Numbered from the stretch's first letter, positions 18,129-29,900 are shown. The stretch is 64,000 nucleotides of DNA from Pseudomonadales bacterium (GCA_028285415.1 JANQPF010000005.1:62001-126000); one strand, 5' to 3'. Notes: a model not told the origin generated them from the letters alone. Numbers and translations are program-made.

Positions 18129-18638
18129 ATGAGTGTTGAACTGTTAGATAATCCTCGGTTCTTTGGCTTTCGCGTACGCCGTCAGATCGAAGGGAAAACG
18201 TACCAGGAGTACTTTTCTCTCAAGGCGAACGGCAAACGTCTGCGCGGCGCCAACCGGGCGGCGGTCAAAGACGTAGCCGAAAAACGCGATACGGAACTTG
18301 CTGTCCTGCAGCGACGCAGCAAAGATAAAGCGGACAAGGAAATCCAGTTTGATGACAGCGGCCAGGTTAAAGGTATCCTGTGCCGGTTGAAAAAGGAAAA
18401 AAGCGGCACGATGACGCCTGTCTTTCAGGTGGGCATCATGTCCCGGGTCAGTAACAAAATCGTCAATACGACGGTTTCTCTGAACAAACACGGTATTCCC
18501 GGCGCATGGGAAAAAGCGGTAGATTTCTACTGTCAGCACAAGCAGATCAGCAAGCGAACGAAAATCTACAAAGATCTGCAGGGTATGTGTCCCACAAAGG
18601 CGCAGGTAAAAAAGTACCTCAAGCAGGCGCAGAGGTAG
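18129..18638 (+). CDS. Small basic protein, possibly AP2-like DNA-binding domains
   Basis: 169 residues from ATG 18129, with AAGAAGGA upstream. It is basic and Lys-rich, with no signal peptide. The first half (NPRFFGFRVRRQIEGKTYQE, residues about 8-27) and the second half (VFQVGIMSRVSNKIVN, about 100-115) each look like a three-stranded sheet followed by a helix, a layout reminiscent of AP2/integrase-type DNA-binding domains. This is a weak resemblance. The DNA looks somewhat lower in G+C than the flanking genes. It lies 50 bp after the racemase gene and 54 bp before prpE, so it could be cotranscribed. Confidence 0.7.
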   Translation: MSVELLDNPRFFGFRVRRQIEGKTYQEYFSLKANGKRLRGANRAAVKDVAEKRDTELAVLQRRSKDKADKEIQFDDSGQVKGILCRLKKEKSGTMTPVFQVGIMSRVSNKIVNTTVSLNKHGIPGAWEKAVDFYCQHKQISKRTKIYKDLQGMCPTKAQVKKYLKQAQR

Positions 18639-18692
18639 AGCCGATCTGCATGTCCCTGCTTGGCTGACCGGCAAGGCCGACTAGGGAGCAAT

Positions 18693-20588
18693 ATGGGATA
18701 TGCAGAAACATACCAGCGTGCGCTGACCGATCCCGAAGGGTTCTGGGCGGAGCAGGCGCGCGAGGTGCCCTGGTTCGAGGCGCCCGCCACCGTTCTGGAT
18801 CAGGACGACAACGGCGCATGGCGCTGGTTTCGCGGCGGCAGGATGAACACCTGCCACGTGGCGCTGGATCAGCACGTGGCCGCAGGACGCGGAGAAACCA
18901 CGGCGCTCATTTACGACTCCCCCGCCACCGGCCAGGTGCAGCGCTACTCCTATCAGGAGCTTCTCGACTGGACCGCGCAGGTTGCCGGAGGGCTGCAGGC
19001 GCTCGGCGTGGCGCGTGGCGACCGGGTTGTCATCTACATGCCGATGATTCCTGAAACCGTCGTGGCCATGCTCGCGTGCGCGCGTCTTGGTGCAGTGCAT
19101 TCGGTGGTGTTTGGCGGTTTTGCGGCGCCGGAGCTTGCCATGCGTATCGACGACGCAACACCCAAGGTTGTGGTTTCGGCGTCGTGCGGTATCGAATTTG
19201 ATCGCATCATCCCTTACAAGCCGCTCCTCGACGAAGCCATTCGTCTGGCAGAGCACAAACCCGACCGCTGCGTCGTGGTGCAGCGTCCGCAGGAGACGGC
19301 AGAACTCAACGCACCCCGGGATATCGACTGGCAGGCGTTTGTAGCGGATGCCGAGCCGGTGGACTGCACGCCCGTTGACGCGACCGACCCGCTCTACATC
19401 CTCTATACCTCGGGCACGACGGGAAAACCCAAAGGTGTCGTGCGAGATAACGGTGGACACGCCGTTGCGTTGAACTACAGCATGAGCGCCATCTACGGCG
19501 TCGACGCGGGTGATGTGTACTGGGCGGCGTCCGACGTCGGTTGGGTGGTCGGTCACTCTTACATTGTCTACGGACCGCTGTTCAAAGGGTGCACAACCAT
19601 CCTCTACGAAGGCAAGCCCGTGCGCACGCCGGATGCCGGCGCGTTCTGGCGCGTCATAGCCGACCACCGCGTCAAAAGCTTTTTCGTCGCGCCGACGGCG
19701 TTTCGTGCCATCAAAAAGGAAGATCCCGATTGTGCGCTGAAGGCGCAGTACGACATCTCCTGTCTCGAGTACCAGTTTGTTGCCGGCGAGCGGCTCGACC
19801 CGCCGACTTACCACTGGCTGCAGGAACACCTGAACGGCGTGCCGATCATCGATCACTGGTGGCAGACGGAAACGGGCTGGTCCATTTGCGCCAATATGGC
19901 AGGCGTTGAGCTGGTAGAAACGAAAGCGGGCTCGCCGACCTTGCCCGTCCCCGGCTACGACCTCAGGATTCTCGACGAGGCGGGCGGTGAGCTTGGTCCC
20001 GGCGAGGAAGGCGCCATTGTCGTCAAAGCGCCGCTGCCGCCCGGTTCGTTCCCGACAATCTGGGATGATCATGCCCGTTACGACGAGAGCTATTGGAGTC
20101 AGTACCCCGGTTTTTACCTGACGGGAGATGGCGGCTATCGTGACGAGGATGGCTACGTGTACGTGATGGGCCGGATTGACGACGTCATCAACGTCGCCGG
20201 GCACCGACTTTCGACGGGGCAGATCGAGGAAGTGGTGGCTGATCACCCAGCCGTTGCCGAATGCGCCGTCATTGGCATCAATGACGCGGACAAAGGGCAG
20301 GTTCCCATGGGGCTTGTGCTGCTGAAGGACGGCGTCAACATCGAAGCGGACGCTTTGCAGGCGGAGCTCGTACAGATGGTTCGCGACGGGGTGGGCGCCA
20401 TAGCGAACTTCAAGCGCGCGATTGTCGTGACACGGTTACCAAAAACCCGCTCCGGCAAAATCCTCCGCCAGGTCATGCGCAAAATGGTCGACGGAGAAGC
20501 CTATACTGTACCCTCAACCATCGACGACGTGGCCATCATCGACGAGCTGGAGGCAACGTTGGTGGAAACCGGCGTGATGAGCGGCTGA
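18693..20588 (+). CDS. prpE: Propionyl-CoA synthetase (acyl-CoA ligase)
   Basis: 631 residues from ATG 18693, preceded by AGGGAG. It is an adenylate-forming ligase. The N-terminus MGYAETYQRALTDPEGFWAE matches PrpE. The phosphate loop is YTSGTTGKPKGVVRDNGG (residues near 240-257), the aspartate motif is YLTGDGG, and the C-terminal TRSGKILR carries the catalytic lysine, which is often acetylated. It makes propionyl-CoA from propionate, ATP and CoA. Acetyl-CoA synthetase is the alternative, but the RDNGG stretch is typical of PrpE. There is no prpBCD cluster nearby. Linkage with a methylacyl-CoA racemase hints at branched-chain lipid use. Confidence 0.9.
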   Translation: MGYAETYQRALTDPEGFWAEQAREVPWFEAPATVLDQDDNGAWRWFRGGRMNTCHVALDQHVAAGRGETTALIYDSPATGQVQRYSYQELLDWTAQVAGGLQALGVARGDRVVIYMPMIPETVVAMLACARLGAVHSVVFGGFAAPELAMRIDDATPKVVVSASCGIEFDRIIPYKPLLDEAIRLAEHKPDRCVVVQRPQETAELNAPRDIDWQAFVADAEPVDCTPVDATDPLYILYTSGTTGKPKGVVRDNGGHAVALNYSMSAIYGVDAGDVYWAASDVGWVVGHSYIVYGPLFKGCTTILYEGKPVRTPDAGAFWRVIADHRVKSFFVAPTAFRAIKKEDPDCALKAQYDISCLEYQFVAGERLDPPTYHWLQEHLNGVPIIDHWWQTETGWSICANMAGVELVETKAGSPTLPVPGYDLRILDEAGGELGPGEEGAIVVKAPLPPGSFPTIWDDHARYDESYWSQYPGFYLTGDGGYRDEDGYVYVMGRIDDVINVAGHRLSTGQIEEVVADHPAVAECAVIGINDADKGQVPMGLVLLKDGVNIEADALQAELVQMVRDGVGAIANFKRAIVVTRLPKTRSGKILRQVMRKMVDGEAYTVPSTIDDVAIIDELEATLVETGVMSG

Positions 20589-20629
20589 TGGCCGGTCTTC
20601 GCTGACAAGGGCGCGAAGAGGACTAACGA

Positions 20630-20965
20630 GTGATCATCGTTCACGGCACCATACCTATCAAACCCGACTGTCGTGAGCAGGCGCTCAAGCTTGCGCGGCT
20701 CATGGCGGAAGCCACCCGCTCGGAGATCGGCTGCATCTCTTACGAGTTCTATGTGGGGCTGTCGGATCCCAACACGCTCATGCTGTTCCAGGAGTGGGAG
20801 AGCATGGAAGCCCTCATGGGCCACTTCCAGACCGAGCACATGGATGACTTTTTGAAGGAACTGCCGGATATTGTCAGCGGTGAAATCACTACCAAGCGGT
20901 ATGCCGTGCAGAGCGTCGACGAAGACGAAGCGGCGCCCGAAGAATCACCTCCCATCATCCACTGA
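20630..20965 (+). CDS. Antibiotic biosynthesis monooxygenase (ABM) domain protein
   Basis: 111 residues from GTG 20630. The N-terminal 90 residues form one ABM/YgiN-like ferredoxin-like domain (PF03992): MIIVHGTIPIKP, EIGCISYEFYVGLSDPN, FQEWESMEAL and FQTEHM. Relatives are dimeric, cofactor-free quinol or small-molecule monooxygenases, and many have no known substrate. The last 20 residues are acidic and proline-rich. It lies 42 bp after prpE and 12 bp before the phosphatase-like gene. Confidence 0.83.
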   Translation: MIIVHGTIPIKPDCREQALKLARLMAEATRSEIGCISYEFYVGLSDPNTLMLFQEWESMEALMGHFQTEHMDDFLKELPDIVSGEITTKRYAVQSVDEDEAAPEESPPIIH

Positions 20966-20976
20966 GCGGTAATCCA

Positions 20977-21443
20977 GTGAGCGCCACCGTCGACAACGTC
21001 TTCAACTTCGTGCAGCTGACTCCGCGCATTGGCACGGCGGGGCAGCCAACCGCTGAGCAGTTTGCCGATATCGCTGCCGCAGGTTTTCAGGCGGTCATCA
21101 ACCTCGCCATGCCTGATTCCGACAACGCGCTGGCCGACGAAGGTTCGCTCGTCTCCTCGCAGGGGATGAGCTATGTGCATCTGCCGGTAGACTTTACCGC
21201 GCCGACGCCGGAACACGTGCGCCGCTTCGCCGGCGTCATGGAGAGTTTCAAGGACGTTCCGGTGTTCGTGCATTGCGCAATGAACCTTCGGGTTTCGGCG
21301 TTCATGTACCTGTACCTGCGCTATTGTGAGGGGGTATCGGACGACGACGCCCGTTCGCCGATTCTGGCTAAATGGGATCCACGCATGGACGACGTCTGGC
21401 GTGCTTTTCTCGCGCTCCAGCGCGAGGAGATCTGGGACGCGGA

Positions 21444-21447
<4 letters not shown>
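20977..21447 (+). CDS. Protein-tyrosine-phosphatase-like protein with altered active-site loop
   Basis: 156 residues from GTG 20977. The fold pattern fits the bacterial dual-specificity phosphatase-like/DUF442 group: GTAGQPTAEQFADIAAAGF, VINLAMPDSD, then the loop VFVHCAMNLRVSAF. In classical phosphatases the loop is HC-x5-R. Here Cys and Arg are separated by four residues, a variant I recall for this subgroup, so catalytic activity is uncertain. It follows the ABM gene by 11 bp. Its TAG stop overlaps the stop of the convergent DUF2069 gene. Confidence 0.78.
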
Positions 21448-22748
<1,301 letters not shown>

Positions 22749-22907
22749 GCTTTTATACCCTTGGTTTGATAGTTTGAGCCGAGGCCGGTCAGGCGTGCGC
22801 GCCTGCAGGTGAACTTATTCAGTCAAAGATCGAGAGGATTCAGCTGACAGTTCGATACGACACGACGCTCGGGATGCGAGATTATACGGTGCCGCTGCGG
22901 GGATGCC

Positions 22908-24134
22908 ATGGCGTATGAGCTGGCCAATCTGGGCGCAAGCTGGGCGTCTGTCTGGGCGACGCTGAGGTGGCATGGCCAGCAGATGTGGCAGCAGTTTCTC
23001 GACCACGACTGCCTGGCCGCTGCGGGTGCGCTGACCTACACGACGCTCTTTGCCGTAGTGCCGCTGATGACGGTGACCTACACGTTCTTTTCGATTCTGC
23101 CCGAGTACGCGCACCTGGGAGAACAGGTGCAGGGATTCGTTTTCCAGAACTTCGTGCCGGGCTCGTCCGATGTCGTGCAGGAAAAGCTTGCCGAGTTTGC
23201 CGATCGCGCGCGCAATCTCACGAGCGTCGGGTTCATTTTTCTGTTTGTCACCGCGTTTCTCATGCTGGTGACGATAGAAAAGTCCTTCAACACCATCTGG
23301 CACGTGGCTGAGCCGCGGCGTGGATTGCAGCGTTTTCTGCTCTACTGGGGCGTGTTGTCGCTGGGACCAGCGGCTGTGGTGGTCGGCATGTTGTCGAGCA
23401 TCTACGTGCTGAGCCTGCCGCTGGTTTCCGACCTCGACGCGTTTGGCATCGGCAAAATACTGCTGGGCTATCTGCCGGTCATCCTGAGCCTCGGTGGCTT
23501 TACCGTGCTCTACTACGCCGTGCCCAACTGCCACGTGCCCTTTGCCCATGCGCTCCTTGGCGGCTTTGTCACCATGCTGGTTTTTCAGGCCGCGTTCTTC
23601 GCGTTTGCACAGATCTCCAGAGGGTTCTCCTATGATGCGATCTACGGCACGTTTGCCGCGGTGCCGGTGTTTCTCATCTGGCTCTACCTGGTCTGGGTGA
23701 TTGTGCTCTGCGGCGCCATTTTCGTGCGCTCCTTGTCCCTGTCGCGCGAACCGGAGGAAAATCGCGAGCCGCTCGTGATCAAAGCGGCGCGCGTGCTACG
23801 CCTTCTGCACGATGCGCACCTGCAGGGAGAGTCGGTCAGGGACGTCGACATCAACAGCACCGTGACGCTCGATCAGCAGGAGCACGACCGTGTGTTTGGC
23901 GTGTTCAGCCGCCTGAAGCTCTTAAGCCAGACGGAAGATGAGCGCTGGATGTTGGGTCGCAGCCTCAAAGCCGTTACTTTATGGGACCTTTATCAGGAGC
24001 TGCCGGACGGGTTGGAACTCGGACGGTTGCAGGAGATCAAAGACATGCCACAGATCGTGGAGCCGCTGATTGCGATTACCCAGTTCGGCTCCAACGAGAT
24101 GTCCGTCAGTCTGGATACGGTATTTACGACATGA
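22908..24134 (+). CDS. YihY/BrkB-family inner-membrane protein with extended C-terminus
   Basis: 408 residues. The first 290 carry six membrane helices of the UPF0761/YihY family (PF03631), with the typical opening CLAAAGALTYTTLFAVVPLM and AIYGTFAAVPVFLIWLYLVW. It was once called RNase BN in E. coli, which is wrong; the real role is unknown. The last 120 residues are soluble and resemble a winged-helix-like tail (VRDVDINSTV, LLSQTEDERWML), as in pseudomonad homologues. Its stop overlaps the TlpA-like start in ATGA. Confidence 0.88.
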   Translation: MAYELANLGASWASVWATLRWHGQQMWQQFLDHDCLAAAGALTYTTLFAVVPLMTVTYTFFSILPEYAHLGEQVQGFVFQNFVPGSSDVVQEKLAEFADRARNLTSVGFIFLFVTAFLMLVTIEKSFNTIWHVAEPRRGLQRFLLYWGVLSLGPAAVVVGMLSSIYVLSLPLVSDLDAFGIGKILLGYLPVILSLGGFTVLYYAVPNCHVPFAHALLGGFVTMLVFQAAFFAFAQISRGFSYDAIYGTFAAVPVFLIWLYLVWVIVLCGAIFVRSLSLSREPEENREPLVIKAARVLRLLHDAHLQGESVRDVDINSTVTLDQQEHDRVFGVFSRLKLLSQTEDERWMLGRSLKAVTLWDLYQELPDGLELGRLQEIKDMPQIVEPLIAITQFGSNEMSVSLDTVFTT

Positions 24135-24574
24135 AAAAAACGATTGCCACGCTCGTTGTGGCCTGCGCCATCGCCGGCTGTTCGCCCGAGCCGCAGGTAC
24201 AGTTTGCGGATGGCTCGCAGACGCAGCTCTCCCATTGGGACGATCGCTGGCTCGTCATCAACTACTGGGCCGAGTGGTGTGCGCCCTGTCGCCATGAGAT
24301 TCCCGAGCTGAACGAGCTGCACGAGGAGCGGGTGGGCAACGGGCTTGTGGTCCTCGGCGTCAACTACGACGGCCTGGCTCAGCCAAAGCTCGGAGAAGTC
24401 ATCGACCGCATGGACATCCAGTTTCCGGTGCTCGTGCACGATCCACAGGTTCAGTACGGCTACGAGCGGCCGCAAACGCTGCCAATGACGGTCATCATCA
24501 ATCCCGCCCGCGAGGTGCATGACGTCCTGATGGGGCCGCAGACGGCAACGAGCATCAAGGCGGCGTTGATGTGA
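24131..24574 (+). CDS. TlpA-like thioredoxin-fold lipoprotein
   Basis: 147 residues from ATG 24131. A lipoprotein signal (MKKTIATLVVACAIAGC, lipidated Cys17) puts it in the cell envelope. The thioredoxin domain has YWAEWCAPCRHEIPEL with a CAPC redox pair and the cis-proline TLPMTVII. It likely reduces or oxidises periplasmic disulfides. A longer upstream start would read inside the YihY gene in another frame and was rejected. The next gene's GTG overlaps its stop. Confidence 0.88.
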   Translation: MKKTIATLVVACAIAGCSPEPQVQFADGSQTQLSHWDDRWLVINYWAEWCAPCRHEIPELNELHEERVGNGLVVLGVNYDGLAQPKLGEVIDRMDIQFPVLVHDPQVQYGYERPQTLPMTVIINPAREVHDVLMGPQTATSIKAALM

Positions 24575-25902
24575 TATTCAGCGAACAATCCCCCGTCACG
24601 TTTGCCGACGAATTGCCGGATGCCGTTGACGTGGTCGTCATCGGCGGCGGGGTGATTGGAATCTCTACTGCCTGGTATCTCGTGCAGAGCGGTGCGTCGG
24701 TCCTCGTCTGCGACAAAGGCCGGGTCGCGGGTGAGCAGTCCTCTCGTAACTGGGGCTGGATTCGTCAACAGGCGCGAGATCCGGCGGAACTGCCCATTGT
24801 CATCGACAGCATCAACCAGTGGGAGCGACTGTCGCGCGAACTCGATGAGGACATCGGCTTCACCCGCCGCGGCGTGCTGTATGCCGCGGCAAGTGACGAT
24901 GAGCTTGCCGCACATGAGAAGTGGCTGGATACGGCTGCTCAGCACCAGCTGGATACGCACATGCTCTCCGGCGCGCAGGTCGATGAGCTTATCAAGGACA
25001 AGCCGGGACAGTGGCGCGGCGGCATGTATACGCCGAGCGATGGTCGCGCTGAACCCTTCAAAGCGGTACCGGCGCTGGCACGCGCGGTTCGCCGCCGCGG
25101 TGGGCGCATTCGTGAGTCCTGCGCCGTACGTTCGCTGGATATGCAGGGTGGTCTGACCGCAGGTGTCGTGACGGAGCTCGGCTATGTCAAAACGCAGGCG
25201 GTAGTCTGCGCGGGCGGTGCCTGGTCTACGCTCTTTCTTGCGAATCTGGGTGTGACGCTGCCGCAGCTCACGGTGCGGGCGACGGTGGCGCGCACGGCGG
25301 TTGCGCCGGATGTCTATGGCGGCAACGCCGCGCTCGGCGAAGTAGCCATCCGGCGGCGCCAGGATGGTGGCTATACGGTCGCGTCCAGCTCAACCAACGA
25401 ACATTTCATCGGCGCCGACAGCTTCCGCTTCTTTACGAAGTTCCTCCCGGCACTGTCCGCCAGCGTGCGCTTCATTCGGCTGCGCTTTGGCGACGGTCTG
25501 GTGGAACGGATGCTGCCCACGAGACGCTGGCGCGACGATGAAATCACCCCGTTCGAGGAACGCCGGGTTCTCAATCCCGCACCGTCGCCGCGCGCGGTGG
25601 CGGCGATGCGCAAAGGTCTGGCCCGGCGCGTCCCGCAGCTGGCGGACATTCCGTTTGCCGAATCCTGGGCAGGGATGATTGATGTCACCCCTGACGTCGT
25701 GCCGGTGATGGATGAGGTGGCGGACGTGTCCGGATTGTTTCTTGCGACTGGATTCAGTGGTCACGGCTTCGGCATTGGTCCCGGCGCGGGAAGGGTGATG
25801 GCCGACCTGGTGCTGGGTAAGCCGGCGGTGCACGATCTCTCCCGTTTCCGGTTCTCGCGTTTTGCAGACGGGAGCCCTATGCTGCCCGGGCCCGGTTTGT
25901 AG
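24571..25902 (+). CDS. FAD-dependent D-amino-acid/glycine-oxidase-type oxidoreductase
   Basis: 443 residues from GTG 24571, which overlaps the preceding stop. DAO superfamily (PF01266): FAD dinucleotide loop VVVIGGGVIGISTAWYL, SSRNWGWIRQQ after it, and the C-terminal glycine-rich LATGFSGHGFGIGPGAGRVM. Family members oxidise amines or D-amino acids and pass electrons to O2 or quinones. The substrate is unknown. It has no signal peptide. The SRNWGWIRQQ stretch sets it in a group seen in marine gammaproteobacteria; that placement is a recollection rather than a search result. Confidence 0.85.
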   Translation: MIFSEQSPVTFADELPDAVDVVVIGGGVIGISTAWYLVQSGASVLVCDKGRVAGEQSSRNWGWIRQQARDPAELPIVIDSINQWERLSRELDEDIGFTRRGVLYAAASDDELAAHEKWLDTAAQHQLDTHMLSGAQVDELIKDKPGQWRGGMYTPSDGRAEPFKAVPALARAVRRRGGRIRESCAVRSLDMQGGLTAGVVTELGYVKTQAVVCAGGAWSTLFLANLGVTLPQLTVRATVARTAVAPDVYGGNAALGEVAIRRRQDGGYTVASSSTNEHFIGADSFRFFTKFLPALSASVRFIRLRFGDGLVERMLPTRRWRDDEITPFEERRVLNPAPSPRAVAAMRKGLARRVPQLADIPFAESWAGMIDVTPDVVPVMDEVADVSGLFLATGFSGHGFGIGPGAGRVMADLVLGKPAVHDLSRFRFSRFADGSPMLPGPGL

Positions 25903-25930
25903 ACAGCACAATAAGAACAAGGAGTCCCGA

Positions 25931-26854
25931 ATGAGACGATTCGTCGCGCTTCTCTCAGTCATGTTGGTCAGCGTCACGCTCGCCACGCCCGTCACCGCAG
26001 CCCGCGAACCGCTGACGGACCATCCCCTCGTATCGCCGTATGAAGGATCGGAGATCCGGCGTAAGAAGGTCATTGAGTTCGACGAGTACAACGCCTTCAC
26101 CGGCATGGATGATGCGGGCAAGCAACCAACCGGCATTGCGCTCGAAGGCAAAATTACCAAGGTTTTCTACAACAAGCCGAAGGAGCGTTCGATTCTCGAG
26201 GTCTTCCGCAACTATGAAGCCGCGGTTGTGCAATCGGGTGCCGAGATCCTCTATACCTGCAACCAGGAGAAAAAAGAGTGCGTGGAACGCTACGCCGGTC
26301 CGACGTTGCAGAAGTACTCGGACATCCACGCCATCTCCAATCTCGCAGGGCGCTACCTGCTTGCGCGCATCCGTCAGGAAGAACAGACGGCGTACGTGGC
26401 GATTGCCGTCGGCCAGAGCTTCACCGACATCCACGTCATCGAAGTGAGGGTGATGGAAACCGGCAAGGTGACGCTGGACGCGTCGGCATTGGGTAAGGGT
26501 CTGGACACCAACGGATTTGTCGTCGTCGAAGGAATCTATTTCGATACCGATGAAGCCGTGGTCAAAGACACCTCGGAGCCTGCGCTCATCGAAGTCGCCC
26601 GGCTGCTGGGAGCGCGGCCTGATCTCAACGTGTACGTGGTCGGCCACACCGACATGCAGGGCAGCTTCGAGCACAATCGCGTGCTCTCCGCGCGTCGCGC
26701 ACAGGCGGTGGTTGAGGTGCTGGTAACCCTCCACGATATTGCGCGGGAACGTCTGGCGGGTCATGGGGTCGGTCCGCTTGCGCCCAAGGCGAGCAACGCA
26801 ACCGAAGGCGGTAGAGCGCAGAACCGTCGTGTGGTGCTGGTGGCACGTAAATAG
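25931..26854 (+). CDS. DUF4892 plus OmpA-domain periplasmic protein
   Basis: 307 residues from ATG 25931, with AAGGAG six bases upstream. A signal peptide (to about Ala23) is followed by a DUF4892 region (about 30-190: DHPLVSPYEGS, ALEGKITKVFY, SILEVFRNYEAAVVQSGAE, RYLLARI) and an OmpA peptidoglycan-binding domain (about 200-305: IYFDTDEAVV, VVGHTDMQGSFEHNRVLSARRA, RRVVLV). The OmpA part binds peptidoglycan; the DUF4892 function is unknown. It lies 28 bp after the oxidoreductase gene and 99 bp before the large exported protein. Confidence 0.9.
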   Translation: MRRFVALLSVMLVSVTLATPVTAAREPLTDHPLVSPYEGSEIRRKKVIEFDEYNAFTGMDDAGKQPTGIALEGKITKVFYNKPKERSILEVFRNYEAAVVQSGAEILYTCNQEKKECVERYAGPTLQKYSDIHAISNLAGRYLLARIRQEEQTAYVAIAVGQSFTDIHVIEVRVMETGKVTLDASALGKGLDTNGFVVVEGIYFDTDEAVVKDTSEPALIEVARLLGARPDLNVYVVGHTDMQGSFEHNRVLSARRAQAVVEVLVTLHDIARERLAGHGVGPLAPKASNATEGGRAQNRRVVLVARK

Positions 26855-26953
26855 AGTCAACCACACGCTAACATCATAACTATGGCGTAGGTCAAAGAAC
26901 GCCTTCCGAGGGATTGGTATAACTTTCCTGGTGAACTCTCAGGGATTGTAGCT

Positions 26954-29900
26954 ATGGTTCGAGTTGTCGCGATTTCTCTGTTTCTCTTTGCGCTTGTGTC
27001 CCCGATCGAAACGGGGGACGCTGCTGAGACCAGCGCTGGCGGACCGGGAGAGGCTTCGGCTCAGGATACGACCCCTCGTCCTGAGACAGATGCAGAACGC
27101 GCCGCCAGGCTTGCGGCCCAGACGAAACACGCCCGCCCCTTACCACCTCCGGAGCACTGGTCGGAGGGAAGGCCAGGTCCGGTAAAACTCGCTAACGGTG
27201 AGAAGGTCGGCGATCGGTCAGGGTATATGGGCGTTGCCTCCAACTACTACAGAAATGAGCTCTTGCCGGCTCCGATCTCGCCCTGGCATGCGGAAGAATC
27301 CGGGAGGTACCGTGAGCTGGCGTTGAGTATGCGGGGACAGATCCTATTGTTGCCGCCGCAGTTGCACGCGCGTGGTCTACCGAGATCCATCCGCTATCTC
27401 TTCGGCGCTGAACTCGAACGGCGCGCACTGAAGAGTCGCATGAGACTTGTGAGCAACCAGCATGTGCTCGCCAATGCTTTTCCGTCTAGCCGCCACATCG
27501 AGTTTACCGAAGCGACACGTCTGGCGGACGATGCAGGAGCCAGCACGATTATCGAGCCGTTTGTAGGGTTTGCGGTGTTCGAGGAAAAGTCGACGAAGTT
27601 GGCATTGATCGTTAGAGAGTACCAACGGCACGACGGGCAGTGGCGGTTGCTCCGCGAAACTCAGCCGGTGTTGGCGGAGTTCAGTTCGGATCTGCCGTTG
27701 GATGTTGCATTCGACGTTGCCTTGGGGCGCCTTTCCGAGTCACTGCCGTGGTTGGGTGCGTCTCGTGAACTCACTGGGATCGAAAGCGGCACGCCACCTA
27801 GTCTCAAGTTGCGGATAGACTCGCCAAGTGCGCTGGAGCAGGCGGTTCTGCTGCAGATCTTTGGCGCATTGACACCCGAGACGATGAGCAAGCAAAGGCA
27901 GACGTTCTTTGCACGGTCGCTTCATGTTCTGAAATCCATAAGTGACAACGCAGATGGGACGGAGGCACTTGTTGCACGCGCGTACGCCGAATTAGGTATG
28001 GCGAGCTACGCGCATGAGCTTGTCGGAGACTCCCGAAATGAATCGTCGGCGTGCTTGTACCAGTTTCTGAAATTCAACGTCTCTGCTGTTTTGGAATGTA
28101 GCGGCAGGCAGAAGAGCGACGCTAGCCGGCTCCTACTGGCCCTGGATGCGTTTAGATTGGCAAATGATTTTGAACTGCCGCTAGTTGAGTATGAACGCGT
28201 GGTGTGGGCTGCTGTCGAAGATGTGGATGTGTGGCAACCGTACGTGCAGCTTTATCTCGATAGCTTCGATCGGTGGAAGAGTGCCGACAACCGTCTGATC
28301 AAATCGCAGCTCGATGCAAAGTACCCGATAGAGGGGTTTTCGCTGGATGCCATCGAGACCACTGCTCTGCTGGATCGTGACAAGGCTTCCGAATTACTGG
28401 AGGTGGCACCAATAGAGCACTATCGACAGCTCCTCGAAAGTCATAGCTTGGAACTCTACCAACAGTTTCCAGAGCCATTGAAAAAAACAGATGAGCTGGA
28501 ACTTTTACTGGCCTATTTCATAGATGGCGTATTGCGCACCGGCTACAAGCTCGGTCAAGTTCAGGCCATTGCGGGTCAGGCAGCAGCTTATAGTCAGCGT
28601 GTAGGTGTCGTCATGAGCGGACATCCTGTCGCCGAGTACTTGCTCGCGTTGTCACACCATCTGAATATGGATCGAGCGACGGACCGTCTGCGCGCTCACC
28701 ATCGAGAACAGGCATTTGAACACGCCTACCGGGCAATCTGGTGGGAAGAAGAGAATAGCCTCGTTGCAAAACGTGCTGAGGCGATTCTCGAGAAGGGGGT
28801 TGATCAGCGTATTGTGCGACCAGAGTACTGGCAAAACGATTTCCCGGTGACACTCGACTGGCGAGTCATAGCCAGAAACGGGCGGCTTTCCCAACGGATC
28901 AAGTGGTTCGGAAACTACCGTTCGATATTGAAGAAACACATCCGGAACAAAGAGCCGGTTGGTGAAGAACTGCGAGGCTGGTTTACCGGCCATCCAGGTC
29001 GGGACATGCTCTTGATGCAGGCTGACCAGGCAGCGGCTGCCTCGACCGATTTAGTGCAGCTTGCTGAGCGGCAAGTGGCTGCGAACCCGCAAGCCTTCGA
29101 ACCCTATCGCGCACTCTTTGATGTTCACGTGAAGCTTGGTGATCTCGACACGGCGACGGACGCGCTGATGAGTTATCCGGCGTTCGTAAACATCTCTACG
29201 CACCAGCCTGTGGTTCAGTCGAACCGCGCGGCTTTTGCAGGCATCGACTTGCAATGGAGTGGTCGAAGCGACCTGGCCAAAAAGCTGTTCGAGGTGTCAG
29301 CGCGATATGGATCGGGTTCGGCAGTTAACTTGATTGCTGAGATGCGGCTGGCGCAGCTTGACGGTGATCTGATGAAGATGGCGCAGATTGCCCGTTATCG
29401 AGTTGATCGATATGCAGACCCGGGCGCCATTCGACACTATCTCGGGGCGCTTCTACTGATGGGCGGCGCACAGGAAGTGCTCAAGTCCGTTGATGTCATC
29501 CTTCCAAGTCAGGAAGACATGCGTCCGTGGATGGCGGCTCTGGCGGCGCAGCGTTCGTTGGGTTGGCGGGCGTCACAGACTGCAGACTGGTTGGTCGGGG
29601 ATCATCTGGCTGGTGTGAGCAAGCCGAATTTCGCGCACCTGATCTATTATCTCCGCAGTGTGACGACAGATCGGGCGCCTGAGGAAGTAGACATCGACAT
29701 TATCCGCAGGTTTCAACCGCCAATGGCGTATACGGAGGAAGGCCACCCTTTCAGCGAACGGCATCTGGAAATGCTCACTCAAGAGAAGGTCACTTTCAAA
29801 GTGGGTCAATCGCTGGAGGTACCTCACCCTTACGATAGCTCGAAAAAGGTGACCGCGAAGGTCTATCAGTCGCATGCCGAGATTCACATTCTTGTTGACC

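Noticed and set aside
18681-20246. Long open frame (521 codons) on the minus strand opposite prpE
   Set aside because: It mirrors the full PrpE gene on the plus strand, has no recognisable domain, and long antisense frames are expected in G+C-rich DNA.
26855-26953. Promoter TATAAC before the large exported protein
   Set aside because: The -10-like TATAAC (26918-26923) has no acceptable -35 at 16-18 bp and could be chance.
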